NCBI GenBank assembly: GCA_030653505.1
Contig: JAURZK010000113.1
Coordinates: 1-64,000 of the forward strand
Direction: 5' to 3'
DNA length: 64,000 bases
From: Rubrivivax sp.
GTDB lineage: Bacteria; Pseudomonadota; Gammaproteobacteria; Burkholderiales; Burkholderiaceae_C
Of this stretch, positions 46,602 through 55,259 are shown one piece after another. The notes below the pieces were generated by a model. It did no database searches. It had not been told where the DNA came from and worked only from the letters and a program-made list of their open reading frames with translations. Both the position numbers and the translations under genes were made by a program. Numbering within the stretch: the stretch's first letter is position 1; each line of letters starts with the position of its first letter.

Positions 46602-47675
46602 ATGCCCCCTTCCCTGCCCACACGCCGCGCCCTGCTGACCCTGGCCGCGCTGGTGCCCCTGCCAGGCACTGCCGCGCCGCCGTCGGTGCGGCGCAAGGTG
46701 CGCACGGAACCGGCCACCAGCGCGCCCACCTACGCCGGCCATCCCGCCGCAGCGGCTTTCGCGGCCCGCGTGGCCGCGCAGCGCCAGCTCGACGCCGACT
46801 GGTTGCTTGCCCAGCTCGCCCACGCCCGGCGCATCGAGGCCGTGCGCAAGCTCGTGATGCCGCCGCCGGCGGGCACGGCGAAGAACTGGGCCGCCTACCG
46901 CAGCCGCTTCGTCGAGCCGCAACGCATCGCCGCCGGCGTGGCCTTCTGGCGCGAGCACGAACGCTGGCTGACGCAGGCCGAGGCGCGCTGGGGTGTGCCG
47001 CCCGAAGTGGTCGTCGGCATCATCGGCGTCGAGACCTTCTACGGCCGCGTCACCGGCAACTTCCGCCTCGTCGACGCCCTGGCCACGCTTAGCTTCGACT
47101 TCCCGCCCGGCCGCCGCGACCGCAGCGACTTCTTCCGCGGCGAACTGGAGGAGTTCCTCGTGCTCTGTGCACGTGAGGGCCGCGACCCGCAGACCCTCAA
47201 GGGCAGCTACGCCGGCGCGATGGGCCTGCCGCAGTTCATGCCCGGCAGCGTGAACCGCTGGGCCGTGGACTTCGACGAAGACGGCCACATCGACCTGCTG
47301 GGAAACGGCGCCGACGCGGTGGGCAGCGTGGCGCACTACCTGGCGGCCTTCGGCTGGCAGCGCGGGCTGCCCACACATTACGCGGTGGCGGTGCCGGTGG
47401 ACGCCACCGACCGCGCGGCCCTGCTCGTGCCCGACATCCTGCCCAGCTTCACCGCCGTGCAGTTCGTCGAACGTGGCGCCGAACTCGATGCCGCTGGCCG
47501 CGCCCACGACGGCCTGCTGGCACTGGTGGAACTGCAGAACGGCGAGCGGGCGCCCAGCTACGTGGCCGGCACCAGCAACTTCTACGCCGTCACACGCTAC
47601 AACTGGAGCAGCTACTACGCGATGGCCGTGATCGACCTCGCGCAGGCGCTGCGCGAGGCCTGGCCCGCGAACTGA
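46602..47675 (+). CDS. mltB: lytic murein transglycosylase B
   Basis: A 357-aa periplasmic lytic transglycosylase that cleaves glycan strands to 1,6-anhydro ends. A twin-arginine-like or Sec leader (TRRALLTLAALVPLPGTAA) precedes the MltB fold. The catalytic Glu is in GIIGVETFYGRVTGNF, followed by SYAGAMGLPQFMPGSV and VDFDEDGHIDLLG (metal or loop motif). No lipobox is evident, so it is probably soluble. ATG 46602 starts the leader directly. Confidence 0.93.
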   Translation: MPPSLPTRRALLTLAALVPLPGTAAPPSVRRKVRTEPATSAPTYAGHPAAAAFAARVAAQRQLDADWLLAQLAHARRIEAVRKLVMPPPAGTAKNWAAYRSRFVEPQRIAAGVAFWREHERWLTQAEARWGVPPEVVVGIIGVETFYGRVTGNFRLVDALATLSFDFPPGRRDRSDFFRGELEEFLVLCAREGRDPQTLKGSYAGAMGLPQFMPGSVNRWAVDFDEDGHIDLLGNGADAVGSVAHYLAAFGWQRGLPTHYAVAVPVDATDRAALLVPDILPSFTAVQFVERGAELDAAGRAHDGLLALVELQNGERAPSYVAGTSNFYAVTRYNWSSYYAMAVIDLAQALREAWPAN

Positions 47676-47682
47676 GGCTGGC

Positions 47683-49827
47683 CTACCTCGTGGCGGTGGG
47701 CCGCGGCGGCGCACCCGCCAGGTCGATGAGGAAGGCGTACATGCGCGCCACCTCGTTCAGGAACTCGAAGCGCCCCGAAGACCCGCCATGGCCGGCCTGC
47801 ATGTTGACGGCCAGCAGCAGCGGGTTGCGGTCGGTCTTGCGCGCGCGCAACCGGGCCACGTACTTGGCCGGTTCGTAGTACTGCACCTGCGAATCCCACA
47901 GCCCGGTGGTGACGAGCATCGCCGGGTAGTCCTTGGCCTGGATGTTGTCGTAGGGTGAATAGCCCAGCATGTAGTCGTAGGCCGCCTTCTGGCGCGGGTC
48001 GCCCCACTGCGTCCACTCGTTGGCGGTGAGCGGGATGGTCTCGTCGAGCATGGTCGTCACGACGTCGACGAAGGGCACGTCGAGCACCATGCCGCGGTAC
48101 AGCGCGCCGGCCTGGTTGGCCACGGCGCCCATCAGCAGGCCACCGGCCGAACCGCCCTGTGCAAAGACCCGGCCCGGCGCGCCCCAGCCGGCCTGCAGAA
48201 GCGCCTGCGTGGCGTCGACGAAGTCGTTGAAGCTGTTGTGCTTGTTCATCATGCGGCCGTCGGCGTACCAGGCCTCGCCCAGGTCGGCGCCGCCGCGCAC
48301 GTGGGCGAAGGCGACGACGAAACCGCGGTCCATCAGGCTTGGGCGGTTGGACGAGAAGTGGGGGTCGATCGAATGACCATAGGAGCCGTAGCCCAGCACC
48401 AGCATCGGCGCGCTGCCGTCGGCTTGCGCGCGGTCGCGCCGCCACGACAGCGTGACCGGTATGCGCTTGCCGTCGCGCGATGGCGCCCACAGGCGCGTGG
48501 TGGCGTAGAGCGCGGCGTCGTAGCCGGGCACCAGCTTCTCCTTGCGCAGCACGGCCTGACCGCTTTGCAGGTGCAGGTCGTAGGTGGCGGTGGGCCGCAC
48601 CATCGAAGTGACGTCGAAGCGCAGGTGCGCGGCGGCCGCGTCGCGGTTGTCGCCCAGCGTCACCGCGGTACCGGCCGGCGCCGCCAGCGCCGCCACACGC
48701 GCGCCACTGCCGAGCAGGCGCACACGCACGTCGGCGTCGACACGTTCCTGCACCGCGATGCCCCGTGTGGTCAGCACGAAGGCCTCGAGCTTGGCCAGCT
48801 CGCGCCCGGGCAGCAGCGTGCGCCACAGGCTGCGCACGTCGGGCGCGCGCTCGGGCGCGCTGACGAGCCTGAAATTCAGCGCCCCTTCGTTGGTGCGCAC
48901 GACCCAGCGGCCGCGCAGGTGGTCGGCGCGGTGGCGCACCTGCTCGCGGCGCGCCAGCACCACGCGCGCCGCGGCCGCAGGCTTGTCTGCGGGCACGGCC
49001 AGGGTCTCGGCGGTGTCGGTGCCGCGCACGTCGATGACGACGAACCGGCCCGAAGCCGAGCGCCGTACCTCGGTGAAGAGGGTCTTGTCGTCCTCGTCGT
49101 AGACCTTGACATCGGTCTTCGTGTCGGTGCCCAGCACGTGGCGGTAGACGGGCCCGCTCTGCAGCGTCACCGGGTCCTGCAGGATGTAGAAGAGCGTGCG
49201 GTTGTCGTTGGCCCAGGCCAGTTCCTCGAGCACGCCGGGGATGGCGTCGGCGTGGTCCTGGCCGGTGACCAAGTTGCGGAAACGCAAGGTGTGGACGCGG
49301 CGGCCCGCGGTGTCTTCGGTCCAGGCCAGCCAGCGGCCGTCGGGGCTGACGGCCGTGGAGGCGACCTTGTAATAGGCCAGCCCGCGCGCCCGCGCCGGCT
49401 GGTCGAGCAGCAGTTCGCGCGGTGCCTTGGTCTCGGGGCGCTCGGGTGTGCCGCGCCGGCGCATCAGGCGCGGGTACTCGTCGCCGGTCTTGAACTCGGT
49501 CCAGTACCAGAAGCCCTGGTCGTAGACCGGCGGCGTGCTGTCGTCCTCGACAATGCGGCCGCGCATCTCGGCCACCAGTTGCCGACGCAGTTCGGCCAGC
49601 GGCGCCAGCATGGCATCGGTGTAGGCGTTCTCGGCTTCGAGGTGCTGCAGGATCTCGGGCCGCTTGGCACGGGCGTCGTCGTCTCGCAGCCAGTGGTACT
49701 CGTCGACACGTTCGCCCCGCGGGCTCTTGACGACATGGGGCAACACCGGCGCCACCGGGGGCGTGAGCGGCTGGGCGACGGCGAGCGTGCTGGTGACGAG
49801 GGTCATGAGAATGAAGCTCTTGAGCAT
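47683..49827 (-). CDS. S9 family peptidase (oligopeptidase B type)
   Basis: A 714-aa serine oligopeptidase with an N-terminal seven-blade propeller and a C-terminal alpha/beta-hydrolase. The nucleophile is in FAQGGSAGGLLMG. The Asp region is TGLWDSQVQYYEPAKYV, and the His region is NMQAGHGGSSGRF. A cleavable leader (LKSFILMTLVTSTLAVAQ) suggests periplasmic location, unlike cytosolic E. coli PtrB. ATG 49827 is preceded by TAAGAT with eight bases between, so the leader RNA may be very short. Confidence 0.92.
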   Translation of the reverse strand: MLKSFILMTLVTSTLAVAQPLTPPVAPVLPHVVKSPRGERVDEYHWLRDDDARAKRPEILQHLEAENAYTDAMLAPLAELRRQLVAEMRGRIVEDDSTPPVYDQGFWYWTEFKTGDEYPRLMRRRGTPERPETKAPRELLLDQPARARGLAYYKVASTAVSPDGRWLAWTEDTAGRRVHTLRFRNLVTGQDHADAIPGVLEELAWANDNRTLFYILQDPVTLQSGPVYRHVLGTDTKTDVKVYDEDDKTLFTEVRRSASGRFVVIDVRGTDTAETLAVPADKPAAAARVVLARREQVRHRADHLRGRWVVRTNEGALNFRLVSAPERAPDVRSLWRTLLPGRELAKLEAFVLTTRGIAVQERVDADVRVRLLGSGARVAALAAPAGTAVTLGDNRDAAAAHLRFDVTSMVRPTATYDLHLQSGQAVLRKEKLVPGYDAALYATTRLWAPSRDGKRIPVTLSWRRDRAQADGSAPMLVLGYGSYGHSIDPHFSSNRPSLMDRGFVVAFAHVRGGADLGEAWYADGRMMNKHNSFNDFVDATQALLQAGWGAPGRVFAQGGSAGGLLMGAVANQAGALYRGMVLDVPFVDVVTTMLDETIPLTANEWTQWGDPRQKAAYDYMLGYSPYDNIQAKDYPAMLVTTGLWDSQVQYYEPAKYVARLRARKTDRNPLLLAVNMQAGHGGSSGRFEFLNEVARMYAFLIDLAGAPPRPTATR

Positions 49828-49955
49828 GGTCAAGGATCTTAGGCGCACCCCCCCGGGTTGCGTGGCCGGTGCGTTGTCGCACGGAACTCACCGCGTCGAG
49901 GTGTTTTCATGGCTGCAGGCCGGCAACACCGCCGGCCACCGCCAGGAGCCGTTCC

Positions 49956-50906
49956 ATGTCCACCCTCGGGTTCTTCCCGTTCCTGCGCCAGGCGCTGCTG
50001 GCCGGCGTCGTGGGCGTGGCCGGCGCCGCTGCCGCCGACACCGGCCGCATCCAGGTCATCTTCGCCGACCCTGCGGGCAGCTACACCCCCTACTACGCCG
50101 ACCTCGAGCGCCTGACTGTGGCCGCCGGCAACAGCTGGCTGCAGCACCTTGCCGCTGGCACCCCGGCGGTCGACCTCACCGTGAGCATCGGCTTCGCATC
50201 GCTGGACACGGCCAGTGGACGCAGCGCGACTTCGGGCTACGTGGGCAGCACCGCCAACGGCAGCACACTGTGGTCGGAGGGTGCGGCGCACGAACTGCGC
50301 ACGGGCATCGACCCCAACGGCAGCGCGCCCGACATCGAATTCCTCATCGGCATCGACGGCTACCTGCAGAACGAACTCTGGTTCGACCCCGACCCGTTGT
50401 CGCGCAGCGCTGCCGTGCCTGGCCACCAGACCGACGCAATGTCGGTGCTGATGCACGAGTTCGGCCACGCGCTGGGCTTCAATGGCTGGCTCGACGCCGC
50501 CTCGGGTACCGCTGCCGGCGGCTACCTCTCGACCTTCGACGCCCTCGTGCAGCCGATGGCCACGCCGCTGGGCACGGCGCTCTTTTTCACCGGGGCGCAG
50601 GCCATGGCCGTCTACGGCGGCCCGGTGCCGCTGACGCTGGGCAACTACGGCCACGTGGGCAATGACATCGCGGGCCTGGGGCTGGACCTGGTGCCCGACC
50701 TGATGAACGGCGTCGTCTTCTACCGCGGTGTGCGCGGCGAGATCTCGGCGCTGAACCTGGCCATGCTGGCCGACACGGGCCTGAACCTGAACGTGACGGC
50801 GGTGCCCGAACCCGGCGCCGCGATGCTGCTGCTGGCTGGCCTGCTGCCGATGCTGCTGGTGATCCGGCAGCGCCGGCGCAGCGCGCCGTCACCCCTGCTG
50901 GCGTAG
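49956..50906 (+). CDS. PEP-CTERM-sorted zinc metalloprotease
   Basis: A 316-aa exported protein with a signal peptide, a zincin motif MHEFGHALGF (HExxHxxGF) and the C-terminal sorting tag VPEPGAAMLLLAGLLPM followed by an arginine cluster (RQRRR). PEP-CTERM tags are processed by exosortase, and neither exosortase nor an EPS locus is in the window. AGGAG lies seven bases before ATG 49956. Confidence 0.9.
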   Translation: MSTLGFFPFLRQALLAGVVGVAGAAAADTGRIQVIFADPAGSYTPYYADLERLTVAAGNSWLQHLAAGTPAVDLTVSIGFASLDTASGRSATSGYVGSTANGSTLWSEGAAHELRTGIDPNGSAPDIEFLIGIDGYLQNELWFDPDPLSRSAAVPGHQTDAMSVLMHEFGHALGFNGWLDAASGTAAGGYLSTFDALVQPMATPLGTALFFTGAQAMAVYGGPVPLTLGNYGHVGNDIAGLGLDLVPDLMNGVVFYRGVRGEISALNLAMLADTGLNLNVTAVPEPGAAMLLLAGLLPMLLVIRQRRRSAPSPLLA

Positions 50907-50918
50907 GCGGGAGCCGGA

Positions 50919-51560
50919 CTACAGGCGCCGCGGGTCGCGGAAGTCGACAGGGCGGTCGTCGGGCACGTTCAGCACCAGTTCGACCTCGGCCTCGCCGACC
51001 ACGGGCTGGCCGTTGATGCGCTGCGGCGCAAACTCCCAGCCGCGCAGCGATGCCACCGCCCAGCGGCGCAGCGCATCAGAGGTGCCCGTGGCCGCGACGA
51101 TCTTCAGCGCAGCGCAGCGGCCGTCGATGCCGACCTCGCAGCGCAGCTTCACGCTCAGGGGCGTGCCGGCGGGCAATTGCTCGGGTTGCGCGGCCGCATA
51201 GCGCTTCAGCGGGCGCGGTGCGATCTGCATGCCATCGAGCTTCACCGTGCCGCCCTGCGGACCTGGCGTCACGAGGTAGACGAGCCGGATGCCGGTGGAA
51301 AAGCTGGCCGCCGCACCGCTGTCGTCCTTGACCGGCGGAATGCGCGCGCTGGCCAACTGCTTGCGCACACGCTCGACGAAGGGCGCGGGCAGCTTCTCGG
51401 TGTCTGCGACCTCGAGTTGCTGCAGCGTGCCGTCGGTGCCGAACGTGGCGTCGGACCAGACTTCGACGGTGTAGGGCTGGCCGGCAGGGCTGGCGTGGGC
51501 GGGAACCGCTGCCCAGCCGGACACTGCGGCAAGAGCGAGGAACTGACGACGGTTTGTCAT
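50919..51560 (-). CDS. Tat-exported protein with TonB C-terminal-like domain
   Basis: A 213-aa protein. The start TNRRQFLALAAVSGWAA resembles a twin-arginine signal. The C-terminal part (RRWAVASLRGWEFAPQRINGQPV ... AEVELVL) resembles the TonB C-terminal fold, but there is no N-terminal TM anchor that would allow energy transduction. It may be a periplasmic protein that uses only the fold. It lies downstream of the alpha-E operon on the same strand, with about 170 bp between. Confidence 0.75.
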   Translation of the reverse strand: MTNRRQFLALAAVSGWAAVPAHASPAGQPYTVEVWSDATFGTDGTLQQLEVADTEKLPAPFVERVRKQLASARIPPVKDDSGAAASFSTGIRLVYLVTPGPQGGTVKLDGMQIAPRPLKRYAAAQPEQLPAGTPLSVKLRCEVGIDGRCAALKIVAATGTSDALRRWAVASLRGWEFAPQRINGQPVVGEAEVELVLNVPDDRPVDFRDPRRL

Positions 51561-51727
51561 GCCGCGATTCTCGCCGCAGCGTGCGCTCATCCTCGGTTGC
51601 CAGGCCAGCAATTCGGGATCTGTTCCGGCCGCATCACCACCGAGTTCAGAAGCGCGAAGGCATCACCCATGGGCTGGCACAGGCCCCCAAGGCAGGCGCG
51701 GGTGTGCACAGACACGCCCGCCAGCAC

Positions 51728-52693
51728 TCAGGCCGCCATCGGCACCAGGAAGTCGCGGCTGATGCCCACGCCGATGTCGTTGACGCGGTCGAGGAACTCG
51801 GTCAGGTAGGCGTGCAGGCCGGTGGCCAGGATTTCGTCGATGCGGCCGTACTTCAGGTCGGAACGCAGGCGACCGGCGCGTCGCAGGGTTTCGCTGCTCT
51901 GTTCGTTGGCGACCATCTCCAGGTTGCCCACCACGTCGTTCAGGCAGGCCGCCAGTGAACGCGGCATGTCGGGGCGCAGGATCAGCAGCTCGGCCACCTT
52001 GTCGGGGTGGATGACGTTGCGGTAGACCTTGCGGTAGATCTCGAAGCCCGAGACCGAACGCAGGATGGCGCTCCAGTGGTAGAAGTCGACCTCCAGACCC
52101 TCCTTGGCCGCGCCGGGGCCGAAGTAGTCGCCACCGGCCAGCGCCTGGAACTTCACGTCGAGCAGCCGCGCGGTGTTGTCGGCGCGTTCCAGGAAGGTGC
52201 CGATGCGCAGGAAGTGCAGCGCCTCGTCCTGCAGCATGGTGCCCACGGTGACGCCGCGGCTCAGGTGGCTGCGGAACTTGACCCACTCGAAGAGGCTGCC
52301 GGGGTCGCGCTCGAAGGCGTCGCCCTTGAGCATGCGGGCGAACTCGAGCCAGGTCTGGTTCTGCGTCTCCCAGACCTCGGTCGTCAGCGCGCCGCGCACG
52401 GCGCGGGCGTTCTCGCGCGCCGCGCGCACGCAAGAGACGATGCTCGACGGGTTGGTCTCGTCGCGCACCATGAAGTCCATGACGTCGAGCGCCGTGACCT
52501 TTTCGTGCTTCTTCGAGAAGCTGGAGGTCAGCTCGCTGATCGACAGCAAGCCGCGCCAGCCCTGCTCGGCCATGTCGGCACTCTGCGGCAGCAGGCTGGT
52601 CTGGTAGTTGACGTCGAGCATGCGCGCGGTGTTTTCGGCCCGCTCCATATAGCGTGCCATCCAGAACAGGTGGTCGGCGGTTCTAGAGAGCAT
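51728..52693 (-). CDS. alpha-E domain protein
   Basis: A 321-aa all-helical protein of the alpha-E family, starting with the signature LSRTADHLFWMARYMERAENT (given in part: TADHLFWMARYMERAEN). The family has conserved Glu/Arg positions and always co-occurs with circularly permuted ATP-grasp and transglutaminase-like proteins. No enzymatic activity is known to me. Its ATG overlaps the end of the 51-codon fragment upstream, so translation is probably coupled. This is the last gene of the operon. Confidence 0.92.
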   Translation of the reverse strand: MLSRTADHLFWMARYMERAENTARMLDVNYQTSLLPQSADMAEQGWRGLLSISELTSSFSKKHEKVTALDVMDFMVRDETNPSSIVSCVRAARENARAVRGALTTEVWETQNQTWLEFARMLKGDAFERDPGSLFEWVKFRSHLSRGVTVGTMLQDEALHFLRIGTFLERADNTARLLDVKFQALAGGDYFGPGAAKEGLEVDFYHWSAILRSVSGFEIYRKVYRNVIHPDKVAELLILRPDMPRSLAACLNDVVGNLEMVANEQSSETLRRAGRLRSDLKYGRIDEILATGLHAYLTEFLDRVNDIGVGISRDFLVPMAA

Positions 52694-52838
52694 CTTCGAT
52701 CTCCTTGAGGCCGAAAACACCGCTGCGCGCTGCCGCGCGCGGCCGTGTTGTGGCTGCGCCCCAAGCGCTTCGCGCTTGCCCGGCCCGCTCCATGTAACGT
52801 GCCCTCCAGATCAGGTGGTCGGCGGTGCGTGACAGCAT
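52683..52838 (-). CDS. 51-aa partial duplicate of the alpha-E N terminus
   Basis: The ORF starts LSRTADHLIWRARYMERAG, nearly identical to the first 20 residues of the alpha-E protein, then diverges into Arg/Ala-rich sequence (QARSAWGAATTRPRAAARSG) and ends at a TAG that overlaps the next ATG region. It starts two bases after the ATP-grasp stop. It could be a tandem-duplication remnant or a short coupling ORF. It is unlikely to fold as an alpha-E domain by itself. Confidence 0.6.
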   Translation of the reverse strand: MLSRTADHLIWRARYMERAGQARSAWGAATTRPRAAARSGVFGLKEIEDAL

Positions 52839-52840
52839 GG

Positions 52841-54280
52841 TCAATCCTCCAGAACCCAGGTGTCCTTGGTGCCACCGCCCTGCGACGAATTGACCACCAG
52901 CGAACCTTCCTTCAGCGCCACCCGGGTCAGACCACCCGGCACGGTCTGCACGTCCTTGCCGGAACTGAGCACGTAGGGCCGCAGGTCGATGTGGCGCGGC
53001 GCGATGCCCCTGTCGACGAAGGTGGGGCAGGTGCTGAGCGACAGCGTGGGCTGTGCGATGTAGTTGTCGGGCCGCGCCTTCACCACGGCCTTGAACTCGG
53101 CGATCTCGGCCTTCGTCGCCGCCGGCCCCACCAGCATGCCGTAGCCACCGGCGCCATGCACTTCCTTGACCACCAGCTCGGGCATGTGGCCGAGCACGTA
53201 GGCCAGGTCGTCCTTCTCGCGGCACAGGTAGGTGGGCACGTTGTTGAGGATGGGCTTCTCGCCGAGGTAGAACTCGATCATCCTCGGCACGTAGGGATAG
53301 ATGCTCTTGTCGTCGGCGATGCCGGTGCCCACCGCGTTGGACAGCGTGATGTTGCCGGCGCGGTAGACGTCCAGCAGCCCCTCGCAGCCCAGTGTGCTGT
53401 CGGCGCGGAAGTGCTTGGGGTCGAGAAAGTCGTCGTCGACGCGCCGGTAGATGACGTCGACACGCCGCGGGCCCTGCGTCGTGCGCATGTAGACGTAGCC
53501 GTCCTTGACGAAGAGGTCCTGGCCCTCGACGAGTTCGACGCCCATCTGCTGCGCCAGGAAGGCGTGCTCGAAGTAGGCGCTGTTGTACATGCCGGGCGTC
53601 AGCACCACCACGGTGGGCTCGTTGACGCCGGCCGGCGCCACGGCGCGCAGCGTCTCGAGCAGCAGGTCGGGGTAGTGGGCCACAGGCGCCACCCGGTGCA
53701 TGGCGAACAGGTCCGGGAAGAGCCGCATCATCATCTTGCGGTTCTCCAGCATGTAGCTCACGCCGCTGGGCACACGCAGGTTGTCCTCCAGCACGTAGTA
53801 GTCGCCAACCCCTTCGGCGTTGCCGACGCGCACGATGTCGACGCCCGAGATGTGCGAGTACACCTGCCCCGGCACGTCGACGTTCATCATCTCGGCGCGG
53901 AACTGCGTGTTCTTCAGCACCTGCTCGGTCGGCACGAGGCCGGCGCGCAGGATGTCCTGGTCGTGGTAGACGTCGTGGATGAAACGGTTCAGCGCCGTGA
54001 CGCGCTGGGCCAGGCCGGCTTCCATCGCCGCCCACTCCTGCTGCGGGATGACCCGCGGGATGAGGTCGAAGGGGATCAGCCGCTCGGTGCCGGCGCCGTC
54101 CTCGTCCTTCGCGCCGTAGACGGCGAAGGTGATGCCGACGCGACGGAAGATCATCTCGGCCTCTTCGCGCCGCGCCTGCATGGCCTCGCGCGGTTGGCGG
54201 TCGAGCCAGCGCTGGTAGATGCGGTACTGCGCGCGGATCTCGTGATCCGGCGTGTGCATTTCGTCGAAGGCCGGCTTCAT
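52841..54280 (-). CDS. circularly permuted type 2 ATP-grasp protein
   Basis: A 479-aa predicted ATP-dependent amide ligase. Visible motifs: LEDNLRVPSGVSYMLENR (metal-binding Glu/Asn region placed early because of the permutation), VVVLTPGMYNSAYFEHAFLA, and near the C-terminal half LVVKEVHGAGGYGMLVGP, a Lys followed by a Gly-rich ATP loop. The substrate is unknown. It is located between the small transglutaminase gene (16 bp upstream) and the alpha-E fragment. Confidence 0.93.
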   Translation of the reverse strand: MKPAFDEMHTPDHEIRAQYRIYQRWLDRQPREAMQARREEAEMIFRRVGITFAVYGAKDEDGAGTERLIPFDLIPRVIPQQEWAAMEAGLAQRVTALNRFIHDVYHDQDILRAGLVPTEQVLKNTQFRAEMMNVDVPGQVYSHISGVDIVRVGNAEGVGDYYVLEDNLRVPSGVSYMLENRKMMMRLFPDLFAMHRVAPVAHYPDLLLETLRAVAPAGVNEPTVVVLTPGMYNSAYFEHAFLAQQMGVELVEGQDLFVKDGYVYMRTTQGPRRVDVIYRRVDDDFLDPKHFRADSTLGCEGLLDVYRAGNITLSNAVGTGIADDKSIYPYVPRMIEFYLGEKPILNNVPTYLCREKDDLAYVLGHMPELVVKEVHGAGGYGMLVGPAATKAEIAEFKAVVKARPDNYIAQPTLSLSTCPTFVDRGIAPRHIDLRPYVLSSGKDVQTVPGGLTRVALKEGSLVVNSSQGGGTKDTWVLED

Positions 54281-54296
54281 GGTGTCTTGGGCTCCA

Positions 54297-55259
54297 TCAG
54301 GGCGTCTCTAGCAACTCGCGTTCCGGGTCGGTGCCCGCAGGCTCCAGCACGCGCGTGCGCACGGCCACGGTCAGGGTGTGGCCACCGCCGCCGCCGCGGA
54401 TGACGCCACGCAGCGGTGTGACATCGCCGAAATCACGCCCGACGGCCACACGCACGTGGCCACTGCCGGGAACGATGTCGTTGGTGGGGTCGAGGTCGAG
54501 CCAGCCTGCACTGGGCCCTTCAGCCGGCACACCGGGCGTGCCCGGGCACCACACCTGCACCCAGGCGTGCGAGGCGTCGGCGCCCTGCATCGTGCTGCCG
54601 TCCTCGGGTGCGTAGGTCAGCAGGTAGCCGCTGACGTAGCGCACCGGCAGGCCCAGCATGCGCATGGCGCCGGCCATCAGGTGGGCGAAGTCCTGGCAGA
54701 CACCACGCTTGTGCGCCCAGACCTCGGCCAGTGGGGTGTCGATCTCGGTGCTCTGGCTTTCGTAGCTGAAGTCGGCGTGCACGCGGTGCATCAACTCGAC
54801 CGCGGCCTCGGCCACCGGGCGGCCGGGGCGGAAGGACAGCGCCGCATAGCGGCGCAGCGGCGCCAGGCGCGGCACGTAGGGCGAAGGCAGCGCAAACTCC
54901 AGCGCGGGCTGGAATGGCGCCTGTGCCACGTAGCGCAGGCCTTCGGCCAACGGCTGCCAGGGCGGCGACGATGCCGCCTCCAAGCCCGAGAACCGCGGCA
55001 GCACACGTACCCGGCTGGTGGCGCGCACGTGCAGGCTGGTGTGCGGCTGGGCCAGGCTGAAGTGGCTGTCGGCGTTGCCCAGGGTGTCCAGGCCGTCTCG
55101 GCGGTGCCCGGGGGCGGGGTCGATGTCGAGCTCGAAGTCCAGCAGTTCCTGGTGCGCGTCGGACAGCGGCTGCAGGTGCGCCAGGTGCTGGGCCAGCGAG
55201 ACCGGCGCCGCGTAGTCGTAGCGCGTGTCGTGCGTGACTTCCAGCAGCATGAAGTCCAT
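54297..55259 (-). CDS. transglutaminase-family protein
   Basis: A 320-aa cytosolic-looking protein (no signal peptide). The N-terminal Bact_transglu_N part begins LLEVTHDTRYDYAAPVSLAQ. The transglutaminase core holds Cys in KRGVCQDFAHLM, His in ASHAWVQVWCPG and Asp in WLDLDPTND. Such folds can act as peptidases or amidases. Its ATG overlaps the upstream TGA (TGATG), so it is coupled to the fusion protein gene. Confidence 0.93.
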   Translation of the reverse strand: MDFMLLEVTHDTRYDYAAPVSLAQHLAHLQPLSDAHQELLDFELDIDPAPGHRRDGLDTLGNADSHFSLAQPHTSLHVRATSRVRVLPRFSGLEAASSPPWQPLAEGLRYVAQAPFQPALEFALPSPYVPRLAPLRRYAALSFRPGRPVAEAAVELMHRVHADFSYESQSTEIDTPLAEVWAHKRGVCQDFAHLMAGAMRMLGLPVRYVSGYLLTYAPEDGSTMQGADASHAWVQVWCPGTPGVPAEGPSAGWLDLDPTNDIVPGSGHVRVAVGRDFGDVTPLRGVIRGGGGGHTLTVAVRTRVLEPAGTDPERELLETP

